A DNA stretch of 64,000 nucleotides from Heterobilharzia americana (GCA_944470555.2 OX104127.1:96682708-96746707); one strand, 5' to 3'. Positions 32,934 to 47,900 are shown, numbered from the stretch's first letter. Translations and numbers: made by a program. Notes: a model not told the origin generated them from the letters alone.

Positions 32934-35900
32934 CTAAAATACAAATAAACAACAGTAGATATTTCAGTAATAAGTGTTTATCCATAGTGGAAAAACAATA
33001 ATGTATAATATGTAAGAAAACGAAGTGAGACCAATTCTTTAATGAAAGATGTCATCTAAGCAGATATTCAAAACCTACTGACTTCTGAATAAGATAGAGT
33101 TTTCACTGTTGTCTTATTGAAAAGAGACAAGATAATATGATCAGCCATTACTTCACAAACAGAAATAGTAAGTGTTAACAGTAGATGGCAGGCTTAATGC
33201 ATATATTCAGGGAACTGTGGTGAAAATGTCGCGCTCGGTGGGGATACTGATGAGAAAAGCATCTCTGTAACACAAATTACGATAGGTAGAACATTAGAAC
33301 AAGTGATTTCACATTCACCCAGCTACCTTTTAGTTATCCAGTGACAAGCTGCAACTCAAATGGGACGGTGACGTTAATCTTACAGCTCTTACCAAATTTA
33401 GATAAACCATAACGACTGTTTACGGCCCCAGTAAAACAGAAACAAGAAACAGTAAGTAACTTCAAACATGATCGACCTGAAGGCAATATGTAGCTGTTAC
33501 AGAAGCATCAATGTAATAATATGGTTTCAACCGCCGGTTATTTTATTTCAAAACTTAGGAAGTAGAACTAGAAAGAAAACCACCGAGAAAGCTTTTTATT
33601 ACTTCCGACACAGGTATTTTGGTCTATTACACAGTAATAACGGGTCTGATATAAGTACTAACCGACAAATATTTTGAGCCTGAAGGTTTGCAGAGAACAA
33701 ATAACCCTCAGATTTTAAAGCTAATCAAGGATATGCTCCAAGAACTATGAATTCAAGAATCGACGACTCTTACATGAATGCATGTGAACATATACACACC
33801 TAAATTTATAAACTCAACGTGAAGTGACACAGTAGTTAACATCTTATAAAAGTCTAGTGAAGTAAATGGATTCATTGGATGCAGTTATTATAGATTCATC
33901 TTCGTAGTATATCCTAATGGTAATGTTAGACGTATCTTCGAAATGCAAGGGACAGAAATCCCCGATGATGTAACCACTTTATGGTGACTAGAATATTTTA
34001 GTTCTAAATTATTTTTCAAAAAACGTTTTTGCTGGCAATTTTCTTTCCCTTTGAAATATCTGCCATGCATCTTCACAATGGAAAGCTCAGTGATGCCTTT
34101 GAATTGAAGACAGGAGTAAGACAAGGTTGCCTACTATCACCGATGATCATCCTGCTTGTGGTAGACTACACTGGATTATGCAACAAACTGTGAGGAGCGA
34201 GAAGAGGGGGGATATGCTGGACCGATGAAAAAAGCCTAGAGACTTGGATTTCGCCAATGATGATTTACGTCTAATGTCGCACAAACTTGAAGATCTACAG
34301 GCGAAAACTAACAAGTTGACAGAAGAGGCAGGGCAGGCAGCGAAGACGGGACTTCAAGTGAATGTAGAGAAGACAGAGGTGATGAAGATACCCAACCACC
34401 AACACCAACAACAAGCACCAATCACCATCAACGGGAGAAATGTAAAGGAAGTAGCCTATTTCACCCACCTAGGCAGCATCGTTTCGACTACAGGCGACAC
34501 AGGCACAGGTGAGGACGTCAAAGCAGCCAGGATCGGAAAAACAAAACAGATTTTTATTATTCTGAAACCACTGTGGAGATCCACTGCACTCGTCATATAG
34601 AAAAAGATCCGGATCTTCAACAACAATGTCAAGTCAGTGCTTCTATATGGTACAGAAACTTGGCGCATCACGAAAAGCATTTTCAACAAACTACAGACAT
34701 TCATCAACAGCTCCCGCCTACACTCACTCGATACTGAAGATCAGATGGCCAGAATGATAAGAATAAGCAACAAGGAATTCACTGTGGCCAGGCAACGAAC
34801 CAACCGAGAAGGAAGTGAAGATGGATCGTGCATACACTGAGAAGACCATTTAGGGACATCACGCATCAGATCAGGCCGTCTGGTGGAAGCCAAATGGGAA
34901 ACAACGAGTCGGGCGTCAGATGGCGACATGGAGGAGATCATGTAAGGAGGAAATGAAAGCTTGTGGGTAGTCACGTAACCAGGTTCAGAAAACTGTAGAG
35001 AACAGAGTGAAATGGCGACGTGCTACTGAAGCCCTATGTTCCACTAGGAACCCGAACGACAAATAATAATATAATGTAATAATAGTCTTCACTAAAACGT
35101 ACTAGACTGACACCTGATAAACACAATTGTAATGAAAAGAGCAAAATACAGGATAATCTTTTTTTTTCCTATTCATTTAGCTTTATTACACGTAGATCAT
35201 CTAATTTATCTATATTGCCGGTGATAAAATGACACATGTAAGAAAGGTAAGCAGTCAACCTTCTACCATACAATTGCTAAACATGTCTTCTTGTGCCTTA
35301 GTCAATGAGTTTACAAAAAAGCATAGTTGCTTGAATTGTGACTTATGACTATGATATTCTTAGCACTTAATGACAATGAAACTAGATAATATAAAAACTG
35401 TGCATAGAAAGACAGGCAACTCACTTGCTCAGTAATTAGCACTGAGAAATTACGGTATTTTTTTGTGATCTTCGTACCAAGCAAGATAAAACGATACAGA
35501 AAAATTACAATCCCAAATGTAAGGCCCAAAATATCCCAATTTGTTAGCTTGACAAAAACACTTCCCCGACTTTTTGAAAGGAGCTGAAAAGACAATATGC
35601 CAAAACACAATTAAAATAAATCCTTTTTAGGGATTCCAGTTCAAAAAAATCCAATAGATATATCAAGCAGACTTCGTTCAGCCTTCACAGAACATTCATT
35701 CATTTCACAGTCGAAGTAGACGATTGCCTAATTCCATCTGACTGATAAAGCATATATATCTAAACCATTCATAAACACTAGAGGGGAGGGTGCAAATTGA
35801 AGAGAATACAATATAACACTCAAAATTACCATAATAAAATAAGTAAAAAGAGAATACATCTTAACGCTGCTAAAATTCGACTATAAAGTTAACCTTGCTG

Positions 35901-38900
35901 TCAATGACAGAAAACCGCAGGACATCACATAATGCTAGTTTATAGGGCTTAATAAAAAGAAAACGTACATAGTTAGAGTGGTAATCGTTTGGGTAAACAT
36001 CTCCATGCGACCACACTTCGGTTCAGTAAGAAGTATGACGTCACACTGCGACAGTTGCTTTTAGTTGTACCACTGTTCGACAGACCTTTTTAGTATGTGA
36101 GATATCAACGAACTAACGTCCCATCCAGCATATTCAGTTTCATTTTTCTGATATGCAAGTCTGACAATCATATGCAGGCAGTGAATGTCGGTAGGATGAC
36201 ATATTATCAGCCTACAACTAGTTCGCCGATTAATACAGAATGTTTTCAAAGCAACTTACAGAGTGGATAGAAACAACAAGTTAATTGAAATAGAAAATTT
36301 ACATATATTACATGAGTGTAAGAATTTAACTTATTAAAACCAATCTGAACCCCCAGTAAAACATCTATATTTTATCATGAAGAGCTGCCAAAACAACAGC
36401 CAATATTTGCAAATACATTATATACTTACACAAAAATTGCTGGGAACTGAAGTTGCGTACAAAAATGCTTATCTCAGTAGTGATGTAATGCTGAAGCACA
36501 CCATAAATAAGAGCAGTCAGTCAGCTTTATTAACTGACTCACCTCATTTAACGAAACCTAACATCTAACCTCATGTAGTGGTTTCACGGTGCATGGAAAA
36601 TGAATAATTTCACTATAAAAACCCTTAAAAACCGTTTTTCTGTTACCCAAGGTTTACATTCATGATTCACTTAGCCACTTCCCTATCACGGGATACATTG
36701 TGTTGCATGATCTTGGCTACTAAAAATGAACAAACAGTGAATCTGCTAAAGAGCAATAATATTTCAACTTGGACTGGTGAAATGGAATCGCCGATACTTC
36801 CATGGGAACGAGATAAAAGCATTACTTTTAATAATTGGTTAGGGAAATATAATCTCGTGAATCCCTCTACTCAACCCTGCTCTATAGCAGATCATATTCT
36901 GAAAGACTGTACAGGCCTTTTGAAAGGTGACAGATGCATAAAATAGAGGCAATGCTTATTGCAAAATACCAACACGTGATCTCGGAAAACAATAGTACAA
37001 ACAAAAGGTCTCATTCTACTGTCTTAAAAGCAACGTGCTTCTCAGGAGACCAGGTAGTTGTGAGCTCTATTTTGCATGATATCATGAGTGAGTTTTTCCC
37101 TTGTTTGCAATTTTACGCTGGCTGGCAACCCAGGACGACAACAACGCTAGAATCACCCGAATGACACACAAGAAAGTAAACATCACCAGCAACACATTGG
37201 ACTGCAATTAACTTATTGTGATACAAATATAATAAAAGATTAACGAAGTACATTCACCTGGGCACATAAACTGAGACCGAGTGTGAAGACAATATAAAAT
37301 GCTGTTGCCATAATATTCTCAACTGAACGTTGTGGGCCACGCTTTTTTAAATACGATCGAAGCATCAGCCAACACTTGATGTGGCCAATTTTATTTAGAC
37401 GAAACTGTGGTACACGATATTTCAGAGCGCGACGTCCAGATGTTAAGGAGAAGAAGTACTTCGCATAAAGCAACCGCTAAAAATTAGAGGATCAGATAAT
37501 GAGTGACTGTTAAAGTTTTATTTGTACGCCTAGATAAAAATACACCTACATACATTATAAAAAAATGATTTACCTCTTGAAATGTGCGCTCAGCAATACA
37601 AAGAAGGAAGAATATAGTCCCGTAAACATTGAACCTCAGTATGAATCCAATTAATATAACCAAACGTCCTCTGAATAATAAAGTCAGAAAAAACATGAAT
37701 GTTTAGTAGACTGGTGTAAAAATATACTTCGATAAAAATGTGTAGTTCAGAAACCTAACAATGAGTTACATGATATGCTTAAATGAACAATAAGTAACTT
37801 TTTCAGGGTGTCTGAACGATTTTGACTTTGAAAAGGATCACGTAAATTACTACAAAAAGAAATTTGCCTGATTCAAAATGTTATGTCAAGCTTAATAATG
37901 AAACGACTGTCATTCAAAACGACACAAAGTAAGATTACAGAGATTTCCGAAAAATATTGTGAGTACAACAGCGATTAATTAAAATTATCAGCAATCTCAT
38001 CAATGTTTCAATGACACGAAAACTTCTCCCTAGGAACTGTTGATTCATGTAGAAAGTTTGTAAATCACTTCACCACTCTTATGTAACAATCTGCAAATAT
38101 AACTTCATGATCTCTCTTTCACAGTTCAACTAGTAAGACGGGTAAAATAGTTTACACGAAATATGTAAAGCTGTGTAGAAAAAAGATAGTAATGCTTACT
38201 GTATATCTGGTTTCGAAAACCAGTTCATTAGAAACTGACCAGTCACAATATTCCAGAATATTATGCAGTAAGGTTGGGAACAGTTGGAAGCTTGTACATC
38301 AACACCAATTACTAAACTCTGCATTTTCAACAAAACAGTACCCAAAAGATGGGTAAAAATACTTATTATGGCGCGTAAATACAAGCCTATCACAGTATTG
38401 CCGAAAACAGAATTGGCAGAGTCGAATAAATTAGTAAATAATGTTTGATTTACAGAATTGTTCTCAAGAAATAACTGTGTATTCTCTGTTATAAAGGTTG
38501 ATTTCAGCTCCTCATTACTTTGTACACTTGATGATGAAATGGTCAAAATACCAGAAGCGTCTATTGAATTAGTGGAATGAAAAATGACAGCGATAAAAGG
38601 CAGTAGAAATGTTGCAATACATGCTAGCACGATATAGTCCGAGGAAACGCTTTGTCGTTCAACAGCCTTCAAAAAAAGATGGTAAAAGAAGTAAAATATA
38701 CTGATTATACGTTAAATGATGTAGACAAAAATTATATTTCTACGTGGTATAAAAGTTATGAAAACACGAAATAGAAAATGAACACATATTTCATCCGATA
38801 AAAATATCGGACGTATAGGGGATGAAACAAAAACGATGGGAATTTAAGAAAGTACAAACAGAAGTATATTGGCAGTCAATTAGTACAAATTACAATGCTA

Positions 38901-41900
38901 TTTAACATTTATAGTTTCCGTTTACAATTTAAAGGAACGTGTTTTTAACAATATAAAGTTTATAACCTCTCTTCTTGCCTTTCATCATCAGATGCTTATT
39001 TATCGCATATTCCTGGTACGAATATCCTCTAAATGGAAGTAACCTCAATGTTATTCCACTTTTTGTCCTAAGCTGAATACAAGAAAGATTTGTACTATGA
39101 GTGACTCCATATCATTCTTATATTTTAAGTGTCTAAGAATAATATTGACCTGAATATCAAAGTATTAAGTATGGTTCTTTTCAACAAATCTCAGCCCAGT
39201 CGACCTTTTTCCTCGGTCATGAACACACCTTAATAAGAACTATAGACATTATATGTACGTATATGTGTTTACTTTCTTAGTCAACATCACAACTCAGGCA
39301 ACACTTACATATGTGTGCAAAGAATGATCAATTCCACTTCGAAAACACTGTAGCGCCAAACTGACAAATTAGACATGAACAGTCCACAGGATACTGTAAT
39401 GGCAGATATAAGTATGGTTCATCCAAAGACGAAAAAACTGAAGTTTGTAATCGAAGAGATAAAATCTTACTCCAGATATATAGATGATTCAGTCACACAA
39501 ATACCAAGCACCATATTTGTTGGAATGCTTTACTTAAGGACGCGAGAAAATTGACTTCGCGGTGGGAAACGAATACAATAACTTCAATATTCTGGTATCT
39601 AAATTAGCGTACGCGTAACCGAATTCTAAACAGGCTAACTAATGTCCTGCAAAATCACAAGCTTAAAGTCCATATTGAGTTAAAAACTTTGAAAACTCGA
39701 GTAAAGCAAACTTACAAATAGATTATTTTGATGAATTTTTACTCCGGATTTCTGGACAGTTCCTCAAGGCAGGGAATTAAGCAACACACACACAATCTCA
39801 CTCGGTCCAGATTAACAAAAGCATCAAATGATTTACTTTAATTAGGCAAGACCTTGAAATAAGCATTAATAAGGTTCTCCAAAACACAACACAGATGCAC
39901 TATATCAAGAACCCACGAGGAAGTGGAAAAAAGAGACGATATCACTAACATTAGAAAACTTTAACTTACATAGATTACATTCTTCCCAATATCTAACATA
40001 GATAAATTAAATTTCGATAATTTATCTCCAGCCCACATATAACAGCGTACTTTTTGAAAACAAAGTGTAAAGAAAAAATAACAGGATAAAAAATTACTCC
40101 TATAATTCATGTTTACATGAAACTGAAATGTGTACGACTTTTTTAAAAACATCGAGTACATGTCTCAATCTTATTATTACAACGAATGGCGTTTCGATAA
40201 GTAAATTCGACTACTAAATGAAACCAATATATTAGATGTATATGACAAGAATACATTCTCTAGATATATTTGTACACCTGAAATTTCATGGTACATTTAT
40301 TCCCAACGTATCACCTAGGGGTCAAAGTCTACCTTTCTAGGCAGCAATCAAACAGAACAACTCAGCGGCTTACACAGAGGACTATCGAACATACAGTAAT
40401 TAGCTACAAAACGTAAGACGTTCTCTGATACCCTTCTAACTCACGAATTGTATTTAACTTAAAACCCAGTTACACAAAGGTGAAGATAATTATTTCGGTG
40501 CTTTAAGGATAAAAACATGTTATTCAGTCATGCAATACTTTGTGATCTGTTTTTCCAAGTTCTTCTTCAAGTAGCTTCTAAAGATGAATCGATCCCTACC
40601 AATACATACGAAATCAGACATCTGAAGTTCATTTACGACCAAACTAAATCTCCAAACCAAATGCATTCAGTATTAAGGTACAGTTTCATATTGTTTCACT
40701 CAGTTTATTGAAAATTACAATCGCTTGCTTACTGTGAAATCAAAATGCTTTAGAGTTAATCCCTGTGAAATGAGGCATGCAAAACTTTCTATCATCCTAA
40801 CTAAACAAATGTACACAATCTTATGATCACCTTATTTTTCAAATTATAATTTTATTTAGTGTTAGAATTTTTCAGTAACTAAATATCACAAATAAAGAAA
40901 AATAAAAGTGCACAACCAACTTAGGATAACATACCAGTATCATGTTTAACAGAAGGTAAGTTTTCATAACCATATGAATCTCTAGTCTAGAAAGGAAAAA
41001 GTGACAAAAACAAAAAGACCACGTATGCAGCATAGGTACTTTCTGTCAATATTATAGGAAAAAGTTAATGTGAAATATAGAACAGTAAGACTGGATAAAT
41101 TTAAAACTGATCAGACGAAGAGGTGGCACTAATGACTGAAGTTTCTGATTCTCTGAGCAAAAGAGAAAAAACCAACCACCTACCTAGGGTTTACAAGTTG
41201 CTTACAATTAGAGGTTGGGAGCTATTAGGAAGAATAGGTTCCAAGAAAGTACGTTTCTACATCTAATCTACAAATGCCTTCAGGTCACCTACAATTCAAT
41301 ATGAGCATACACAATGCTGATATAAGTTAAAAGTTACACGTTCATTTTTGCGTCCATAAACCAATAGTTAATGTCATCTTTTCTGATTTGAAAGCATAAT
41401 AGAAGTCTCAGATGACAAGTTGCAAAATTCATGATATTGACGTAGATACATCTATTCTTCATAATCATCGAAAAATCATTAATTCTATCAATCTTCATTT
41501 GTTTATTCGCTCCATTCATACCTTTTTTCGTTTATTTCACGATCTTTATGCGCTGTGATGACATGTAGAAACTTAAACTGATGCGCTTTTAAACAAAGTG
41601 TTATACTGATGTCTATCTAGTTACCTGGACGATATAAACTGAAGTCTTACTAATATTTTTCGGTACATTATATTTTCACCAAGTGTTCAGTGGTCAGCGT
41701 TCTGCTACTGCCATCTAAACAGATTTTAGTTCATTCATTTGTGAAACATTCTACATCAGAGAAACATGTTATTTACTTCACTGGTCAAAAAAATGTTGTT
41801 AAAATTCCAAAGGGACCTGTAAACCCTCATAACTGAAAAACCGATGGTTCGCCATTATTTGTTCCACAAAGATCAGGGGAACAGTATTATGAGTAAACTT

Positions 41901-44900
41901 CTGCTTAGTTAGTTTAGAAATCAAGTTAATCCATACCACAACCAGTCCCGACATAACTCAGTGACCGTCCTGGCTACTACATCACACATCACTACATCAA
42001 GATGCAATGTAACAAAACGAAAGAAATAGGAAAGAGAATAATATGATAAAAGACCTAAAATGAGAAAAGAGGGACGCACATCAAATGTCAAAACAATTTC
42101 ACCACTGTATTTGGTTCAAAACCACATCACCTATAGTTTTCCACCATCTATTTCAGTTATCACATGGACCCAAACCACTTTCCGGTTTAAACCTATTCCA
42201 GTGCATCACAATATCCAATGACCAGATACCTCAGTCGATGAAGACTCAGGATCGCATTAACTCACTTATCATAGCCACTTTTTACACTTATATAGTAGGA
42301 TACAGTGAGTTGCTGTGTAGCACGCTCAACTCTTAGTAAGAAATCAGATACCTCACAAGTACCACTCGTGGTGTGCATTTGCGAAAATCAATTAACTTTT
42401 TTGTATCTGTACAAGGATTCCTTTCGCTGCCAATCCTGACTTTGCAGGTAGGCATGATGGTTAACGCTCTCGACCACTTCACTTCCCTGTGATTAAATGC
42501 CGAGTCGATGCAGATGGGTCCTGAGACAACAGTTTTCATTCGAAGGGCACGCAGTACATCCCAAGCATTTACGAATGGCTACATAACTTGTCCAGAAGAC
42601 TCTACATCTTGTGAGAGTCTTCACCTGATAAGACCACGCTGTCTTCGCAGTCTCTTTCGACTAAGCAGTCACTAACGAGTTGAGACATCATTGTAAAGCA
42701 AGAAAAGCAAAAAACACCGATAAGCTCGTCCATGACAGTCACACGAATGTATACAATGTGGAAACTTGTGGAAGACATCAATTCATGCAATCGACTCACC
42801 TGATAGCTCACCACAGGGGTTCACTGTCAAATTCAGGAAGAAAATATAGTTAGCAACAGTATGTGTGCTTGTGTTCCAAGATCTCGAGTCAAATCGAAGT
42901 GCATTTAGAAACCACAGGCACGTTCACGCACTAGGTAATGAACCACACCCTTGGTGTGACAGATAATGATACTACCTGACGGTCCAGAGCTCGAACCCAT
43001 AGCCCATCAGATGGAAATCGCGTATCTGGACGGGTGAGCTGCAGAGATGGAGACAGTACTCAACATGCTGACAAACCCATAGACTGGTATGGAAGCAGAC
43101 AGATTTTTCCTAGTTTTCTGTCACTGAGCCTTAGTTAGGCACCTTATTTCAGATAAAATGACAATCTGGTTAAGTTCTTCACGGTTATTACAAAAGAGGA
43201 ATTTCCTAACTTTACAAGTAACACCAATTAGCGATTGAGACCAATCGTAGGACATCATATTTAACCTCAAAACACCAAATTACATTTCATATATTCTAAC
43301 CAATAAATTGTAGGCCATTTTCCTTATATTCCTCTAAAACAAGTATCCATCTTAACCTTTTTCTTTCTCACTTCAAGTTACTAACAACCTCCTCAACTTC
43401 TGCAAAGGTTGAAGATCTTATCTGATTCGACTGGATAACAGCTCGAGGCCAATGTTCTCCGTACAATAAAATCCATCTCACAATCAGTGAATCGCAGATG
43501 CGAATTTCTGTGCTACAGTCTCACTCTTTGAATCTAAGTAAATGTCCATTGCTGCCTATCATTCTTACGTCTTCCATGAATTACCCCTTTACTTCTCACA
43601 GCCACTGAGAAAACTTTATCAGTCTAAATTCAAGTTGTTTTCACTCCTCATTGTCGAAACAGTTTGCATAAATGCATTTACGTGTATCTATTAATACTGA
43701 TGAAGTTGCTGAGATCTAATTACCATTTCTTACCTTTCGCTGAGTAAGTTATGACCTTTTCAGTTGTTTTAGATTGATAATATAATATAATATGTAGATT
43801 GAAAATATAACCAGGCTTCTTCAGGATGAATACCAGTCATCTTCTGATAACAGTGTGATTAGTTGTCCTTTCAGACTACTTTTAACATTCGTGTCATCAA
43901 CTTATACTCAGGGATCTTCCTGTTGCAGTCTTCTTACGTTTATTTGGGCACACACATATATGCAATAAAACCAACGCATGATTACTGTTCAACCTCGCCT
44001 GGTTAACTAGTTCACTAGTTACTAGCCGGTCCTGAGCCCGGGTAGAGAGGGAAGCTTGGGCATAGGGCTACCAACCCCACCTCGGAAAACCAATCCAATC
44101 GATAAAGAAACTTCAAAGCACAAACAAAATAAAAAAAATAAAAACAAAATTACTCCTCGCTGGAATCGGAGAGGCGAAATGACGCCAGTTGGTGAAAGCC
44201 TTCAGGAAGCCAATTGGCCGATGTATATGTACCTCACTCGATGAAAGCGAAAGTAAACGTGGGGACATGGAATGTCCGCACAGTGTTTGAGCCTAGCAAG
44301 GCTGACCAGATGGCAAACGATATGAGAAGGTATCACATTGAAGTGCTAGGAATTTGCGAAAGCAGATGGAATGGCAGTGGACTCTCCAAACTGTCAACTA
44401 GAGAGTCATTAATCTACTCCGATATTGTCATACAGACGACAACCACGAGCACAGCACACTGAGTTTTTGAGTGGCTATCATGATGTCCCCAAGAGCATCG
44501 AAGGCTTTCTCTCATGAAGTGGCAACCATCCTCCTGTAGGATCATGACACCAGGGTTCAACTCAAAAGGAAGGAAAATCACAATCGTACAATGCCATGCT
44601 GTACACCTATGAATAATGCAGATGAAGAGAAGAAAGAGGAATTCTACAGACAACTGCAATCAACACTGGACAAGACCCCACTCCAGTTGGCGACATCAAA
44701 ATTCTAATGGGCGACATGAATGCCAAACCGGGAGGGGACAACATAGGAAGAAAACTAACCATGGGCAGAGAAGAGATAGATGAAATGAATGAGAATGGAG
44801 AACTGTTTGCAGAATTCTGTGTATTCAACGATTTGGTGATTGGAGACAGTGTGTTCAAGCACAAGCATATACATAGAGCAACATGGATTTCACCATTCAC

Positions 44901-47900
44901 TAGATGGACACAATACACTAAAAATCAGATTGACTTCATCTCAATGTGAAGAAAGTGGAGATGCAGCCTACTTGACACAAGGTCAAGAAGAGGAGCAGAT
45001 GTAGGTTCACACCACTCACTGTCTAGTGCAAGGAACCTACCTTCCAAATCAAGTTGAAAGCCTTCAAGGAAGTTGGTGATAGACCACAGTTCAGGTTCAA
45101 CACCCAGAACAGAACTGAACTGAGGAATGAAAACTACAAGGGAAATCTTCACGTCAGCCAGTCATCAGGACAAAATGGGAGACATTGAGCAACATCCCTG
45201 AAGGAACCTGTCTGGATGAACACTGGAATTCTTTGAAAACTATGTGGAAGGAAACCTGCATAACCGTATTACGAAGGAAGAAGAAAGAAGACAGGACCAG
45301 GAATGAATCTCGACGGACACATGGAAGTTGATAGACGATGGAGAAGAAGATAGTGATGATGAAGCAGAAGATAAACCAGTGCAATGATGCACAAAGACAA
45401 GAGGAACTGAGTACAACGTATAAAACACTACACTGGACAAAGAAGTGAAGAGGAGTGCACGGAACGACAAAAGACACTTCCACGACACACTGGCAAGTGA
45501 AACAGAACAGGCTGCAGGTAGAAGAGACAGAGACTTGACAACATTATATCAAATAACCAGGTTACTGTTATCTGGGAGTGAATAGATCAACACAGACGAA
45601 ACCGATAAAAGATAATGAAGGAAACTTAATAACCGAATATGAGAAACAAAAAAAAAATAAACTGACCACTTCGAAAAACTATTTAACTGACCACCACCTT
45701 CAACTTGTCTAGAAATACCGCCTTCGGCCGCAGAACTACAAGCAAACACAAATCCTCCAACAAAAGTCGAAGTCCTGAACGCCATAAATCTACCGAAATG
45801 CGGGGAATCAGCAGGACCAGATGGAGTTCCTCCAGAAGCACTGAATACAGACGCAAAGACATCAGCGGTGAACATACTCACACCACTATTGCAGATGGTC
45901 TGGAAGGAAGGAAGGGTAGGCACCTGCCTATTGATTGGAAGAAGGGTCATCTTGTAAAACTCCCAATGAGGTACGACCTAAGTCTTTGCAAGAACTGGTG
46001 CGGAATCATGCTCCTGTCCACTCCGAGCAAAATATTCAGCCACATCATCCTGGAGAGACTAAAGGATGCACTGGATTCAAAATTACGACAGGAACAAGCT
46101 GGCTGGCTGGCTTCAGGAAGTACAAATCATGTGCAGACCAAATAGCAACAGTTCGCCACGCATCATCGTCATCATCATAGAACAGAGTACAGAATGGCAG
46201 TCAACTCTCTACATCAACTTCATCGACTTCGAAAAGGCGTTTGACAGCGTCGACCGAGAAGTAATTTGGCAGGCAGCTACTTCAACACTACAGAATAACA
46301 CAAACCCTTATCAATCTTACTCAACAACTATGTGAAGACGCCACACGCCAAGTAATTCACAATGGGAAGCTCAGTGATGCCTTTGAAGTGAAGTGAAGAC
46401 ATGAGTAAAACAAGACTGTCTACTATTACGCATAATATTCATGATTGTGGTCGACTAGACTAGGTCATGCAGCAAACAGTGAGGAGCGAGAAGTAGGGGA
46501 TACGCTGGACCGGGGAGAAGATCCTAGAAGATTTGGATTTTGTCGATGACTTGTGTCTGATGTCATAAGAACTTGAAGATCTACAGGCGAAAACTAACAA
46601 GTTGACAGAAGAGGCAGGGCAGGCAGCGGAGACGGGACTTCAAGTGAATGTAGAGAAGACAGAGGTGATGAAGATACCCAACCAACACCACCAACAATAA
46701 CGACAACAAGCTCCAATCTCCACCAACCGGAGATATCTCAAGGAAGTAGCCTCTTCCACCTATCTAGACAGTACCGTTTCAACTACAGGAGGCACAGGCA
46801 CAGACGAGGACGTCAAAGCAGCCAGGATCGGAAAAACAAGACAGGAGTTGATTAACCTGAAACCAGTGTGAAGATCTTCTGTACTCAGTGTTAGTTTAGG
46901 TAATCTTGGTGGCTACTATAACTCTTAAACTTCTTAATTGGTCACCCCTTGATAAGCTGTGCGTATCTTGTTATTACTCAACTTCTGCATCTGCAACTAG
47001 CAATATTCGTTTAGATATACGAAAGACACTTCTAACAAACTACAGACATTCATCAACAACTGCCTACGCTCGTTACTGAAGATCAGATGGCCAGAAAGAA
47101 TAAGCAACAAGGAACTCTGGCCTGGCAACGAACCAACCAAGAACTTATCACTCAACAAATATGCAATGGAAGGAAGTGGTGATGGATTGGGCATACACTG
47201 AGAAGGCCGACTGGGGACATCACGCGCCAGGACAGGCCCTCGAGTGGAACCCCGATGGGAAGCGACGAGTTGGGCGTCCCAGCTGAGGGTGACATGGAGG
47301 AGATCGTGCGTGGAACAAATGAGAGCTTGTGAGCTGTCGTGGAGCCAGGTTCAAAAGATTGTAGAGAACAGAGCGCATTGGAGACGTGCTACTGAAGCCC
47401 TATGTACCATTAGGAACCCAAGGGACAAATAATGATAAATAAATGATCACTGTTCAAGCAAGAGTTCAAGAAAGAGTGAAATTTTTCTATGGACTCCATC
47501 CAGCGATAACTGAAACGACATGCCTCATATACTTTCACCGTTAGATTGATCTCATCTCAGACTGTCTCTTTTAATGCATGAAATCCATGCTCGTTACAAA
47601 TAGATGGTTGTCTGATCACAAATGTAGCAGGTGATAGCCATTATTCATTCGTTTTGCTGAGATCCCAAAAGTATCACATAGGTGTTTCTGTCTGTTCCAA
47701 CCTTCTTACCTGTGGAATCAAGTCACCAGCTATGACGACCACATCTCAATGCTCGGCTTTTAAAAGAAAGCTAGAGAGCTTTCGGGAAAACTTATTCTTC
47801 ACCCTATTTGGACTGCAGTTAGTAAGGTGCATAAGTACAGATTATGGAGATATAACGGTGAGTTTCACTAAGCGCCTTACTCCATACTGCATAATTTAGC

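Larger units (their letters stand above)
32934..40934 (-). other. PHTF introns between the C-terminal exons
   Basis: Introns 32934-35424 (holding LINE copy E), 35584-37257, 37477-37573 (97 bp), 37671-38199, 38667-39969 and 40050-40934. Apart from copy E I see no repeat family or extra exon. Frames such as 36662-36946 on the plus strand lack any family sign. Confidence 0.75.

Noticed and set aside
36662..37164. Plus-strand frames at 36662-36946 and 36934-37164
   Set aside because: Inside a PHTF intron on the opposite strand, no recognised family, no splice pattern; likely chance.
41190..41400. Candidate PHTF exons near 41.2 and 41.35 kb (KRTFLEPILPNSSQP; DDINYWFMDAKM)
   Set aside because: They do not fit the phases of the neighbouring exons, while 40935-40986 fits exactly.
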